From assembly GCF_022803015.1 (NCBI RefSeq), contig NZ_JAFKON010000011.1, forward strand, positions 43,990 through 107,989: 64,000 bases of DNA. The letters are read 5' to 3'. A program made the translations under genes and the position numbers. The DNA is from Arthrobacter humicola. GTDB taxonomy: Bacteria > Actinomycetota > Actinomycetes > Actinomycetales > Micrococcaceae. Shown here piece after piece: positions 17,264-25,447 of this stretch. The first letter of the stretch is position 1, and every line of letters starts with the position of its first letter. A model generated the notes under the pieces. It worked only from the letters and a program-made list of their open reading frames with translations, made no database searches and was not told the origin of the DNA.

Positions 17264-17516
17264 TGGCTTTAGTTTGCAAGCGGAGTTCTCTCCCACCCGC
17301 GTCAGCCGCGAAACTTCCTTCGGGAAGCCCCTCCTGTCCAGGAGTCAAGGTTGCCGGGTACCTGGTCGGGCACTACCTCGGACTCCGGTCCGCAGGAAGT
17401 GCATGTTGCCCCATTGAGGGCGGCAGTTCCGATCTCGAGGCCTTCGATTGCTCCGGCAATTGGGGGCCTTCTCTTTTTGCCGGTGGAATACCCCTCACGA
17501 ACACAGGAGCTTTAAC
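17264..17516 (+). promoter_or_regulatory. Structured infC leader RNA
   Basis: The 395 bases between the DUF1844 and infC starts hold no protein gene. -10-like hexamers TAGAAT (17173) and TAGAGT (17258-17263) could start the transcript. Three hairpins follow: CTTCC-TTCG-GGAAG (17314-17327), CTCCTG-TC-CAGGAG (17331-17344) and the long attenuator-like stem at 17437-17470. The layout resembles leaders that regulate infC-rpmI-rplT operons by binding L20. Confidence 0.55.
17437..17478 (+). terminator. Intrinsic terminator/attenuator before infC
   Basis: Arms 17437-17451 and 17456-17470 pair over 15 positions (including G-T wobbles) around a TCCG tetraloop, followed at once by CTCTTTTT (17471-17478). 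This is a standard intrinsic terminator, but it sits 39 bases before the infC start on the coding strand. It is therefore more likely an attenuator than an end of transcription. Confidence 0.75.
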
Positions 17517-18674
17517 ATTAGCGAGCCAAGAATCAATGAGCGTATCCGCGTCCCCGAGGTGCGGCTGGTCGGCCCTGCAGGCGAACAAGTAGGAATTGTC
17601 CGTATTGAGGATGCCCTGCGTTTGGCTGCCGAGTCCGATCTTGATCTCGTTGAAGTTGCACCGCAGGCGAAGCCTCCGGTGTGCAAGCTGATGGACTTCG
17701 GCAAGTACAAGTACGAAGCCGCTGTCAAGGCACGCGAGGCCCGGAAGAACCAGACCAACACGGTCCTGAAGGAAATCCGTTTCCGCCTGAAGATCGACAC
17801 CCACGACTACGAAACGAAGCGCGGCCACGCGCTCCGCTTCCTCGGTGCCGGCGACAAGGTCAAGGCCATGATCCAGTTCCGCGGCCGCGAGCAGCAGCGC
17901 CCCGAGATGGGCATCCGCCTGCTCCAGCGCTTCGCCGACGACGTCGCCGAAGTTGGTGTGGTGGAGTCCAGCCCGCGCATCGATGGCCGCAACATGGTCA
18001 TGGTGGTTGGCCCGCTGAAGAACAAGGCCGAAGCCAAGGCGGAGGCCCGCCGCGCAACGCAGCGCGCAGAAGCCAAGGCTGAGAACGAAGCCAAGGCTTC
18101 GGGACGCGTCGATGTCTCCGGTGGCAACGCCCCGCTGACCCAGACGCTGTCGGACCTCCTGCCGGAAGGCTACGTCGTATCGTCGGAGGCACCCGCAGCG
18201 GAGGCCCCCGTCGAAGAAGCCAAGGTCGAAGAAGCCAAGGTTGACGAGACCAAGGTCGAAGAGACCAAGGTTGAAGAAGCCAAGGTTGAAGCGGCTCCGG
18301 TCGAAGAGACCAAGGCCGACGAGGCCCCCGCCCAGGACGCGGCGGCGGAAACCGCTCCGAAGGCAGCCGAGGAGCCGGCAGCAGCGAAGGCTCCGGCCGC
18401 TCCGAAGGCAGCCGAGAAGCCGGCAGCAGCGAAGGCTCCGGCGGCTCCGAAGGCAGCCGAGAAGCCGGCAGCAGCGAAGGCTCCCGCGGCTCCGAAGGCC
18501 GCTCCGGCCCCGGCGGCAGCGAAGGCTCCCGAGGAAAAGGCAGCCGCTCCGGCAGCAGCGCCGAAGCCGGTTGCTGCTCCGAAGCCGGTACCCAGGCCCG
18601 CAGCGCCGAAGCCCGCCGCACGGCCGGCCGCCCCCCGGGCAGCCGCCAAGCCTGGCACCAAGAAGACCAACTAG
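17517..18674 (+). CDS. infC: Translation initiation factor IF-3, AUU start, long C-terminal tail
   Basis: IF-3 binds the 30S subunit and checks start-codon pairing. Conserved sequence begins ISEPRINERIRVPEVRLVGP and its first codon is ATT at 17517, with AGGAG 7 bases upstream. No ATG, GTG or TTG fits. An AUU start is the known device by which IF-3 autoregulates its own translation. The IF-3 N- and C-domains (NTVLKEIRFRLKIDTHDY; GDKVKAMIQFRGREQQR) fill residues 1-175. The remaining ~210 residues are Glu/Ala/Lys/Pro repeats: EAKVE-type pentads, then four 15-residue units of the APKAAEKPAAAKAPA type (18354-18533). The tail is about as long as the IF-3 core itself. Confidence 0.95.
   Translation: MSEPRINERIRVPEVRLVGPAGEQVGIVRIEDALRLAAESDLDLVEVAPQAKPPVCKLMDFGKYKYEAAVKAREARKNQTNTVLKEIRFRLKIDTHDYETKRGHALRFLGAGDKVKAMIQFRGREQQRPEMGIRLLQRFADDVAEVGVVESSPRIDGRNMVMVVGPLKNKAEAKAEARRATQRAEAKAENEAKASGRVDVSGGNAPLTQTLSDLLPEGYVVSSEAPAAEAPVEEAKVEEAKVDETKVEETKVEEAKVEAAPVEETKADEAPAQDAAAETAPKAAEEPAAAKAPAAPKAAEKPAAAKAPAAPKAAEKPAAAKAPAAPKAAPAPAAAKAPEEKAAAPAAAPKPVAAPKPVPRPAAPKPAARPAAPRAAAKPGTKKTN
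18354..18533 (+). repeat. 45-base tandem repeat in infC tail, four copies
   Basis: Four in-frame 45-base units (18354-18398, 18399-18443, 18444-18488, 18489-18533) encode Ala/Pro/Lys-rich 15-residue blocks; the first three are nearly identical. Copy number could vary between strains. Confidence 0.85.
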
Positions 18675-18789
18675 TTCACGGCTGCCGGACAGCAATGTCC
18701 GGCAGCAGGCAACCAGCACGCCGCCCGCAGGGGTGGCTGCACGAAAGAGCTGCAGACTTTTCTGCGGATACGTAAGGAGATCGGTTCCC

Positions 18790-18984
18790 ATGCCGAAGAT
18801 GAAGACCCACAGCGGTGCTAAGAAGCGCTTCAAGCTGACCGGTACCGGCAAGCTGCGCCGCCAGCAGGCCAACCGCCGCCACTACCTCGAGCACAAGTCC
18901 TCCCGGCTGACCCGTCGCCTTGCCGGCGACAAGATCGTCTTCAAGGGCGACGCCAAGGTCATCCGGAAGATGCTCGGCATCTAA
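18790..18984 (+). CDS. rpmI: 50S ribosomal protein L35
   Basis: 64 residues, basic, with the family opening MPKMKTHSGAKKRFKLTGTG and ending KGDAKVIRKMLGI. ATG 18790 is preceded by AAGGAGATCGG. It stands between infC and rplT, the standard operon order. Confidence 0.97.
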   Translation: MPKMKTHSGAKKRFKLTGTGKLRRQQANRRHYLEHKSSRLTRRLAGDKIVFKGDAKVIRKMLGI

Positions 18985-19106
18985 GTTCCAAGTTCTCTGA
19001 CTGTTCGCCACCTGGCAGCAGTCAACTACCAAAAAGGCTTCTCAGGCCAGCCGGACCGTTCCGGCAGTAGACGCTTGGGATCAGAAATTTTCTAAGGAGT
19101 ACGCAC

Positions 19107-19577
19107 GTGGCACGTGTGAAGAGGGCGGTTAACGCCCACAAGAAGCGCCGGGTTATCCTCGAACGCGCAAAGGGTTACCGCGGACAGCGTTCACGCCTGT
19201 ACCGCAAGGCAAAAGAGCAGCTGCTGCACTCGTTTGTGTACAGCTATGGTGACCGCAAGAAGAAGAAGGGCGACTTCCGCCGTCTTTGGATCCAGCGCAT
19301 CAACGCTGCATCCCGCGCCAACGGCCTGACCTACAACCGCCTGATCCAGGGCCTGAAGGCCGCTGAGGTTGAGGTTGACCGCCGTATGCTGGCCGAGCTG
19401 GCCGTTTCCGACGCCAACGCCTTCGCCGCGCTGGTCAAGGTCGCCAAGGACTCGCTGCCTGCCGACACGTCCGCTCCGGCCGTCCAGGCTGAGGCTGCTC
19501 CGGCTCCCAAGGCTGCCAAGAAGGCTCCCGCGAAGAAGCCTGCTGCCAAGAAGGCCGCCGACGAGGCTGCAAAGTAG
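19107..19577 (+). CDS. rplT: 50S ribosomal protein L20 with Ala/Lys-rich tail
   Basis: L20 assembles early on 23S rRNA and in many bacteria represses its own operon by binding the leader. Core sequence MARVKRAVNAHKKRR, AKGYRGQRSRLYRKAKEQ and INAASRANGLTYNRLI is intact within about 120 residues. The last ~35 residues are Ala/Lys/Pro-rich (APKAAKKAPAKKPAAKKAA), absent from most L20 proteins, and similar in composition to the IF-3 tail upstream. GTG 19107 follows AAGGAG. Confidence 0.97.
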   Translation: MARVKRAVNAHKKRRVILERAKGYRGQRSRLYRKAKEQLLHSFVYSYGDRKKKKGDFRRLWIQRINAASRANGLTYNRLIQGLKAAEVEVDRRMLAELAVSDANAFAALVKVAKDSLPADTSAPAVQAEAAPAPKAAKKAPAKKPAAKKAADEAAK

Positions 19578-19642
19578 TTCCTCCCGCAGTTGAAAGACTG
19601 CCTCGTTCAAGAGCCGGCTGGAATAGCCACTAAGGTTCTTAT

Positions 19643-20539
19643 ATGAACGAAACCGGGCGCCCGCAAGACTTTCCACTCTCCAACCCCCGAGCTGATCGGA
19701 TGAGGAAGGTGGCACAGCTTGCCGGGCGCCCGGCCCGTTTAAAGCGTCGCGAGTTCCTGGCCGAAGGCCCGCAGGCGGTCCGAGAGGCCTTGGTCCTGCA
19801 CCGGAAGAAGATCGCCGCGGGGGAGCCCGGCATCGTCTATGAGGTGTACGCCACCGAGGCCTGCCTGGACCGCCACCCGGAGCTGGAGCAGCTGGCCGAG
19901 GGAACCCACGCGCACCTCGCAACCGACGAAGTGATCGCTGCGATGGCGGACACCGTCACCCCACAGGGCATCGTCGCCGTCTGCGGCTTCCTGGACGTCA
20001 GCCTTGAGCACGTGCTCGACGCCGGCCCGCGGCTGATTGCCGTCCTGTGCCAGGTCCGCGACCCCGGCAACGCCGGCACCGTGCTGCGGGCGGCCGACGC
20101 CGCCGGCGCCGACGCCGTCATCCTGACCGGCTCGAGCGTGGACATCTACAACCCCAAGGCCGTGCGGTCGACGGCGGGTTCCCTGTTCCACCTGCCCGTC
20201 GTCCTCGGCGCGGAGGTCGAGGAAGTCGTGGCCCGCTGCCGGGAGCGTGGCGTCGGCGTGCTGGCCGCGGACGGCAAGGGACAACTGGACCTGGACCGTC
20301 TCCAGGACGAGAACGCCGCCCGCCGCCTGGGGGCCTCCGCCGCCGAATCGGTGTACGCGTTGGAACAGCCGACCGCCTGGCTCTTCGGCAACGAGGCCCA
20401 AGGCCTGTCCGAGGACGAGATCGCGCTGGCCGACCACCGGGTGGCCGTGCCGGTGTACGGGGAAGCGGAAAGCCTGAACCTCGGCACCGCAGCCACCGTC
20501 TGCCTGTACGCCAGCGCCCGCTCCCAGCAAACCCCCTAG
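19643..20539 (+). CDS. TrmH/SpoU-family RNA 2'-O-methyltransferase
   Basis: 298-residue SPOUT methyltransferase. The N-terminal substrate-binding domain (RKVAQLAGRPARLKRREFLAEGPQAV) is followed by the knotted domain with motif 1 CQVRDPGNAGTVLRAADA, motif 2 WLFGNEAQGL and motif 3 VPVYGEAESLNLGTAATV. This fits 23S rRNA ribose methyltransferases of the RlmB/TsnR type. Location after rplT is typical. The ATG at 19643 has TAAGGT six bases upstream and no ribosome-binding site, suggesting its own leaderless transcript. The exact nucleotide target is not known. Confidence 0.9.
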   Translation: MNETGRPQDFPLSNPRADRMRKVAQLAGRPARLKRREFLAEGPQAVREALVLHRKKIAAGEPGIVYEVYATEACLDRHPELEQLAEGTHAHLATDEVIAAMADTVTPQGIVAVCGFLDVSLEHVLDAGPRLIAVLCQVRDPGNAGTVLRAADAAGADAVILTGSSVDIYNPKAVRSTAGSLFHLPVVLGAEVEEVVARCRERGVGVLAADGKGQLDLDRLQDENAARRLGASAAESVYALEQPTAWLFGNEAQGLSEDEIALADHRVAVPVYGEAESLNLGTAATVCLYASARSQQTP

Positions 20540-20602
20540 CCGCCCGGCAGGAAACCAGCGGGTCCGGCAGGAATTCCTGTCCAAAAAAAGCAGGCCAAAC
20601 GA

Positions 20603-20636
20603 ACGGCGGGGCCCACCGAATGGTGAGCCCCGCCGT
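20603..20636 (-). terminator. Terminator hairpin between convergent genes
   Basis: ACGGCGGGGC (20603-20612) pairs with GCCCCGCCGT (20627-20636), with further pairing of the inner bases around a GAAT loop. On the minus strand it is followed after ~12 bases by a T-run (complement of the A-tract at 20583-20589), so it probably ends the small membrane-protein transcript. It may also stop the methyltransferase transcript. Confidence 0.65.
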
Positions 20637-20688
20637 CGTACTGTCACTGCCGCCCCCACACAAAGTGTGCGGCCAGTGCCTTGAAGAA

Positions 20689-20958
20689 TTAGGTGGTGGT
20701 CTTGTTGCGCCCTGTGATGGCGCCGTAGATGAGCGCGGCCGCGAGGCCACCGACGATGGCCAGGAGCCAGGAACCGAGATTCCAGAATTCCATCTTGCCG
20801 CCGCCGAACAGCAGGTCCCCGATCCAGCCGCCAACAATTGCGCCGACGACGCCGAGCACGAGGCTGGTAACCCAGCCGCCACCGACCCTGCCGGGCAAGA
20901 GTGCCTTGACGATTGCACCCACTATGAGTCCGAGAATGATCCAGCCAAGAAAGCCCAT
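20689..20958 (-). CDS. GlsB/YeaQ/YmgE-family stress membrane protein
   Basis: 89 residues with three hydrophobic segments: FLGWIILGLIVGAIVKALL, VTSLVLGVVGAIVGGWIGDLLFG and LGSWLLAIVGGLAAALIYGAI. The Gly-rich pattern with PGR between segments 1 and 2 is that of the transglycosylase-associated/GlsB family. These small membrane proteins are often induced by acid or general stress; mechanism unknown. ATG 20958 has GGAGGAG 4 bases upstream; an upstream in-frame start at 20988 lacks support. Confidence 0.9.
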   Translation of the reverse strand: MGFLGWIILGLIVGAIVKALLPGRVGGGWVTSLVLGVVGAIVGGWIGDLLFGGGKMEFWNLGSWLLAIVGGLAAALIYGAITGRNKTTT

Positions 20959-21187
20959 GTCTCCTCCTACATATTTTTCGGCATCCAAATTGTGAATACC
21001 GAATATGGCTTCAAGCTAACATAGGGCGGATTGCTTGTCAGCAGGGGACTACCCAATCGTTACGTGGCAGCGTTGGTCCCGCCGCGGTTCGGCGCCGGCC
21101 CGGAAACCGGTACGGTATTCCTTGTGGGCGCTGGGTTCTTCCGGTGTTCGCATACACCCCGGAAGAACCCCATAAGGAGAAGCTCAC

Positions 21188-22108
21188 GTGGCTGCAAATG
21201 GCGGTACCAAGGCGATTCTCGCGGCGCTGGCCGCAAACCTGACCATCGCCGTTTTGAAGTTCGTCGCCTACTTTCTGACGCTGTCCTCGTCCATGCTGGC
21301 CGAGGCGATTCACTCCCTCGCAGACTCCGGCAACCAGCTGCTGCTCCTGCTCGGCGGCAAACGCGCAAAGCGGGAAGCCAGCCCCGAGCACCCTTTCGGC
21401 TACGGCCGCGAGCGTTACATCTACGCCTTCATCGTTTCGATTGTGCTTTTCAGCGTCGGCGGCCTGTTCGCACTGTACGAGGCCTGGGGAAAAATCCAGC
21501 ACCCGCACGCCATCGAAGGGGACTTCTGGTGGGTGCCGCTGGCCGTCCTGATCGGCGCGATCATTGCCGAGTCCTTCTCGTTCCGGACAGCGATCATCGA
21601 ATCCAACCCGCTCCGCGGGAAGCAAAGCTGGGTTAAATTCATCCGCAACGCCAAGCAGCCTGAACTCCCGGTCATCCTGCTCGAGGATTTCGGTGCCCTC
21701 GTGGGCCTGGTGTTCGCGCTCTTCGGCGTGGGCCTGACGCTCCTGACCGGGAACGGCATCTGGGACGCCCTCGGCACCGCGATGATCGGTCTGCTGCTCG
21801 TGTCGATCGCCGTGGTCCTGGCCATGGAAACCAAGTCGCTGCTGCTGGGCGAGTCGGCCACCCGCGATGACGTCGCCAAGATCCGCAGCGCGATCGAGGC
21901 CGGCGGCACCAGCATCATTCACCTCAAGACCATGCACCTTGGCCCTGAGGAGCTCTTGGTGGCGGCCAAGATCAGCATCGGCCGCTCGGACTCGGGCCAG
22001 GACATAGCGAAGGCGATTGATGACGCGGAGGTCCGGGTCCGCGAAGCCGTCCCGATTGCCCGGGTCATCTACCTGGAACCGGACGTGCAGCGCGTCAGCG
22101 CCCCCTGA
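21188..22108 (+). CDS. Cation diffusion facilitator (CDF) family transporter
   Basis: 306 residues. The N-terminal half carries CDF helices with the metal-site signature EAIHSLADSGNQ in helix 2, then HPFGYGRERYIYAF, and GALVGLVFALFGV in the helix 5 region. A C-terminal cytoplasmic domain (HLGPEELLVAAKISIGR) follows. CDF proteins exchange Zn2+, Mn2+ or Fe2+ for protons. This member resembles the ZNT9/YdfM-like group in its ESNPLRGK insertion; the metal is not determinable. GTG 21188 follows AAGGAGAAGC. Confidence 0.88.
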   Translation: MAANGGTKAILAALAANLTIAVLKFVAYFLTLSSSMLAEAIHSLADSGNQLLLLLGGKRAKREASPEHPFGYGRERYIYAFIVSIVLFSVGGLFALYEAWGKIQHPHAIEGDFWWVPLAVLIGAIIAESFSFRTAIIESNPLRGKQSWVKFIRNAKQPELPVILLEDFGALVGLVFALFGVGLTLLTGNGIWDALGTAMIGLLLVSIAVVLAMETKSLLLGESATRDDVAKIRSAIEAGGTSIIHLKTMHLGPEELLVAAKISIGRSDSGQDIAKAIDDAEVRVREAVPIARVIYLEPDVQRVSAP

Positions 22109-22184
22109 GCCGCCCGGCCCCTAGGGAGAACGGAAGCCACTAGGATAACGGCAGCCGACAGATGGAACGGCGGCCCCTCAACAA

Positions 22185-22233
22185 AACAGCAGTCCGGTCC
22201 AGTGCTTCACTGGACCGGACTGCTGTTCTTTTT
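22185..22233. terminator. Bidirectional terminator with 20-base perfect stem
   Basis: Arms 22185-22204 and 22208-22227 are exact reverse complements with a three-base loop (CTT). CTTTTT follows on the plus strand and, on the minus strand, TTTTGTTG follows. It separates the CDF gene from the convergent MFS gene. Confidence 0.9.
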
Positions 22234-22348
22234 GGAGAATTTGGGCGCTGGTACCTCGGTCTCGGCCTCTGCCTCTTCCTCTGCCGTTGCCGTGGCTGTT
22301 CTGCCGGGGTACCTCTGCCGCGGCTGTTGCGCCGCGGCGGCGGGGTGG

Positions 22349-23557
22349 CTAGGAGGCCAGCGGCCGCCGGCGTTCTACGGCGCCGCTGAAGGCGGCGACC
22401 CCGAGCCCCAGCACGGCCAGGACGGCGCCCACGAGCGCGGGGGCGACGTAGCCCCAGCCCCAGGCGATCACCAGGCCGCCCAGGAAGGCACCGAGGGCGT
22501 TGGCGACGTTGAGCGCAGCATGGTTCAGCGAGGAGGCCAGCGACGGTGCATCCGGGGACGCATCGAGTAGCCTCGTCTGCAGGGCGGGAACGAGCATGGA
22601 CCCTGCGGCGCCAACGACGAACACCATGACCAGCGCGGACCAGGCCCAGTGGACGCCCACGGCATAAACCACGAGTGCCACCGCCGTGCCGGGCAGGACC
22701 CAGTAAATCGTGCCCATGACGGACTTGTCGGCGATCCGGCCGCCAACGATGTTGCCCACCACCATGCCCACGCCGTACAGCGCCACGACCAGCGGCAGCC
22801 AGACCGCCGGGAGGCCGGCGACGGAGGTCATGGTGTGCGAAATGTAGGTGTAGGTCGCGAAGAACCCGCCGAAGCCGACGATGCCGACCAGGATGGCAAG
22901 CCACACCTGCAGCCGCTTGAGCGCGCCGAGCTCCCTGCGGAAGCTGGCATCGGCGTGTGGTTTCTGGAACGGGACAAACTTCCACAGCATGAAGAGCGTA
23001 ATGATGCCGATCAGGCCCACCAGCAGGAACAGCAGCCGCCACCCGTAGCTCTGGCCCAGCCAGGTGGCGAAGGGGACGCCAATGACGTTGGATACTGTCA
23101 GCCCCGCCATGACCATCGAAATGGCCCAACCCCGCTTGGTCGGCGCCACCAGGGAGGCGGCAATCACGGCCGCGACCCCGAAGAAGGCGCCGTGGGGGAG
23201 TCCCGCGGCGAACCGGGACACCAGCATGGAGCCGTAGTCCGGGGCGAGGAAGGAACTGAGGTTGGCGACGCTGAAGAAGAGCATGAGCCCGAGGGCCAGA
23301 TACTTCCGCGGGAGTTTGGCTCCCACCGCGGCCAGCACCGGCGCGCCGATCACGACGCCGAGGGCGTAGGCCGAAATCAGGTGACCTGCCTCGGGCGTGC
23401 TGATGTTCAGGCCCTGTTCGATCTCCTTGAGCAGGCCCATCATGGTGAATTCCGTGGTGCCGATGCCAAAGCCGCCCATCGCGAGGGCAATGATTGCCAG
23501 GGCAACGTGACGGGTGCCGGTCTTGGTCGGCGCCGGGGCGTGTGTGGTGGTTGTCAT
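22349..23557 (-). CDS. MFS transporter, AraJ/DHA1-like exporter
   Basis: 402 residues with 12 predicted helices. Helix 1 region GGFGIGTTEFTMMGLLKEI and the 2-3 loop with GAPVLAAVGAKLPRKYLAL match the DHA1 family that includes AraJ, NepI and PbuE, exporters of sugars, nucleosides or drugs. Helix 5 has the antiporter-like motif AGLTVSNVIGVPFATWLGQ. Start ATG 23557; the short Thr-rich N-terminus precedes helix 1. Substrate unknown. Confidence 0.87.
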   Translation of the reverse strand: MTTTTHAPAPTKTGTRHVALAIIALAMGGFGIGTTEFTMMGLLKEIEQGLNISTPEAGHLISAYALGVVIGAPVLAAVGAKLPRKYLALGLMLFFSVANLSSFLAPDYGSMLVSRFAAGLPHGAFFGVAAVIAASLVAPTKRGWAISMVMAGLTVSNVIGVPFATWLGQSYGWRLLFLLVGLIGIITLFMLWKFVPFQKPHADASFRRELGALKRLQVWLAILVGIVGFGGFFATYTYISHTMTSVAGLPAVWLPLVVALYGVGMVVGNIVGGRIADKSVMGTIYWVLPGTAVALVVYAVGVHWAWSALVMVFVVGAAGSMLVPALQTRLLDASPDAPSLASSLNHAALNVANALGAFLGGLVIAWGWGYVAPALVGAVLAVLGLGVAAFSGAVERRRPLAS

Positions 23558-23751
23558 TCGTCTTTTCGGAGAGATTTTCCGGGAGAGACCGGATGGATCG
23601 GACAGATAAATATGCTTTTAAGAACCGGGAGGGGGCGCCGAATATTCCGGAAGGTGTCGTGGCGGCCGCCTCCACCATTGTCCCCTACCTGAGCCGGCCC
23701 CGGCCCCCGGCCTCGGGCGCCGGACCCTGCGCCCGCCTTAGACTTGAGGGC

Positions 23752-24216
23752 GTGACTGGACTCATAGGCGTCGTTGGCGGCGCAGTAGTGGACTCGCTGG
23801 CCGACCCGGGCATGCTCCTTGTGGCCCGGCGCACGGCGCCGCCGCAGTTTGCCGGAATGTGGGAGTTCCCGGGCGGAAAAGTCGAAGCAGGAGAGGCCGC
23901 CGAGGACGCCTTGCACCGCGAGCTCCAGGAAGAACTGGGCGTGCTGGTGCGGCTCGGGGCGGAACTGCCCGCGGAAACCGCCGCGGGCTGGCCGCTCAAC
24001 GCGAAGGCGGCGATGAGGGTCTGGTTCGCGGAGCTCGCGCAGGGAGAACCCCGGCCGCTGGAGGACCATGACGAATTGCGCTGGCTCGACCTCCGCAATC
24101 CGGCAGGGGTCCTGGACCTGCCGTGGATCCCGGCGGACCTCCCCATCGTCGAGGCCCTCCTGGCGGCTGTGCAGGCCACCGGGACTCGCGGAGTGGAAGC
24201 GGGGCTGGGCCGCTGA
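23752..24216 (+). CDS. Nudix hydrolase, MutT-like (8-oxo-dGTP diphosphatase)
   Basis: 154 residues. The complete Nudix box GGKVEAGE-x8-RELQEELGV lies at about residues 43-66, preceded by WEFPGG. The short MutT-like fold and the W-E-F-P sequence suggest clearance of oxidised nucleotides, though other NTP substrates are possible. GTG 23752 has TAGACT 7 bases upstream and no ribosome-binding site, consistent with a leaderless message. A long in-frame extension to 23494 overlaps the divergent MFS promoter and was rejected. Confidence 0.88.
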   Translation: MTGLIGVVGGAVVDSLADPGMLLVARRTAPPQFAGMWEFPGGKVEAGEAAEDALHRELQEELGVLVRLGAELPAETAAGWPLNAKAAMRVWFAELAQGEPRPLEDHDELRWLDLRNPAGVLDLPWIPADLPIVEALLAAVQATGTRGVEAGLGR

Positions 24217-24304
24217 CCGGACTCGCCGCCGCGCTTCGGGAGCCCGCCTCTCGCCAAACCGTCAGGCATGTGCCTACTCTGATCCCAACCGAGAGGAGTG
24301 GCCC

Positions 24305-25447
24305 GTGCAGGTCGGTGTCGGACGAGAGCAGCGAGCCGGAGAACGTCGCGTCGCGGCCACACCGGAGACGGCCCGGCAGCTGACAGCGCTCGGGCTCCAT
24401 CTCCTGGTCGAGAGCGGTGCCGGCACCGAAGCAGGCTTCGCCGACGCCGCTTTCAAGGAGGCCGGCGCGACGGTGATCTTCGAGCTCCCGTTCGAGGCCC
24501 TGGACGTCCTGTTGCATGTCCGCCCGCTCACCCCGGAGGCCGCGGCCCGGCTGCGGCCCGGCACCGTCACCATCGGGCTGGCTTCGCCGTCCTCGGAACT
24601 GCCAACCGTCCGGGCACTCGCCGCGGCCGGGATCACCTCTTTCGCCCTGGAGCTGCTTCCGCGGATCTCCCGGGCGCAGTCCATGGATGCGCTCAGCTCC
24701 CAGTCCCTGGTCACGGGCTACCGCGCCGTGCTGGAAGCCGCCGTCCGCTACCCGCGGTTCTTCCCGCTCTACATGACCGCCGCCGGTACCATCCCGCCGG
24801 CGAGGGTGCTGGTCCTTGGCGCCGGCGTCGCCGGGCTGCAGGCAATAGGCACGGCGAAGCGGCTCGGCGCCCGGGTCTCGGCCAACGACATCCGGGCCGC
24901 CTCCGCCGAGGAAGTCGCCTCGATGGGTGGCACCTTCATCAACCTGGACATCGATGCGGCGGCAGACGGAGCCGGAGGCTACGCCCGTGCCCTCGGCGAG
25001 GACCGGGCGCAACGCCAGCGCAGCCTCCTGGCCCCGCATGTCGCGGCGGCGGACGTCCTGATCACGACGGCCGCCATCCCCGGCCGGGCCGCTCCCTTGC
25101 TGGTGACCACCGCCATGGTGGCCGGCATGCGGGCGGGGTCTGTCGTCGTCGACCTCGCCGCGGAGTCCGGAGGCAACGTCGAAGGCGTGATCGCCGGCCA
25201 GGACGTGCAGGTGCCGGTCGACGGCGGATCGGTCACGCTCGTGGGTTTGCAGGACGCGGCATCCGCCATGCCCTCGGACGCGTCCCGGCTTTTCGCCCGG
25301 AACGTCAGCAACTTCCTCGCGCTCATGACCGACTGCGGGTCGGTGGCCCCGGACTTCGACGACGACGTGGTCGCCGGAACGTGCCTGACCCACGGCGGCA
25401 CGGTGCGGCACGCCCCCACCGCGGAAGCATTGGAAAGGGAGGCGTGA
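24305..25447 (+). CDS. pntAA: NAD(P) transhydrogenase alpha subunit, soluble domain
   Basis: The NAD(H)-binding domain I of proton-translocating transhydrogenase, 380 residues. Seen: GVGREQRAGERRVAATPE at the N-terminus, SRAQSMDALSSQ, the Rossmann motif VLVLGAGVAGLQAIGTAKRLGA, the mobile loop RSLLAPHVAAADVLITTAAIPGR and VVDLAAESGGN. GTG 24305 follows GAGAGGAG. Split alpha subunits in two genes are common in actinobacteria and alphaproteobacteria. Stop and next start overlap by one base. Confidence 0.92.
   Translation: MQVGVGREQRAGERRVAATPETARQLTALGLHLLVESGAGTEAGFADAAFKEAGATVIFELPFEALDVLLHVRPLTPEAAARLRPGTVTIGLASPSSELPTVRALAAAGITSFALELLPRISRAQSMDALSSQSLVTGYRAVLEAAVRYPRFFPLYMTAAGTIPPARVLVLGAGVAGLQAIGTAKRLGARVSANDIRAASAEEVASMGGTFINLDIDAAADGAGGYARALGEDRAQRQRSLLAPHVAAADVLITTAAIPGRAAPLLVTTAMVAGMRAGSVVVDLAAESGGNVEGVIAGQDVQVPVDGGSVTLVGLQDAASAMPSDASRLFARNVSNFLALMTDCGSVAPDFDDDVVAGTCLTHGGTVRHAPTAEALEREA

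Noticed and set aside
22234..22348. Possible small gene between the hairpin and the MFS exporter
   Set aside because: The frame is Cys/Leu/Arg-rich shadow sequence without a start signal.
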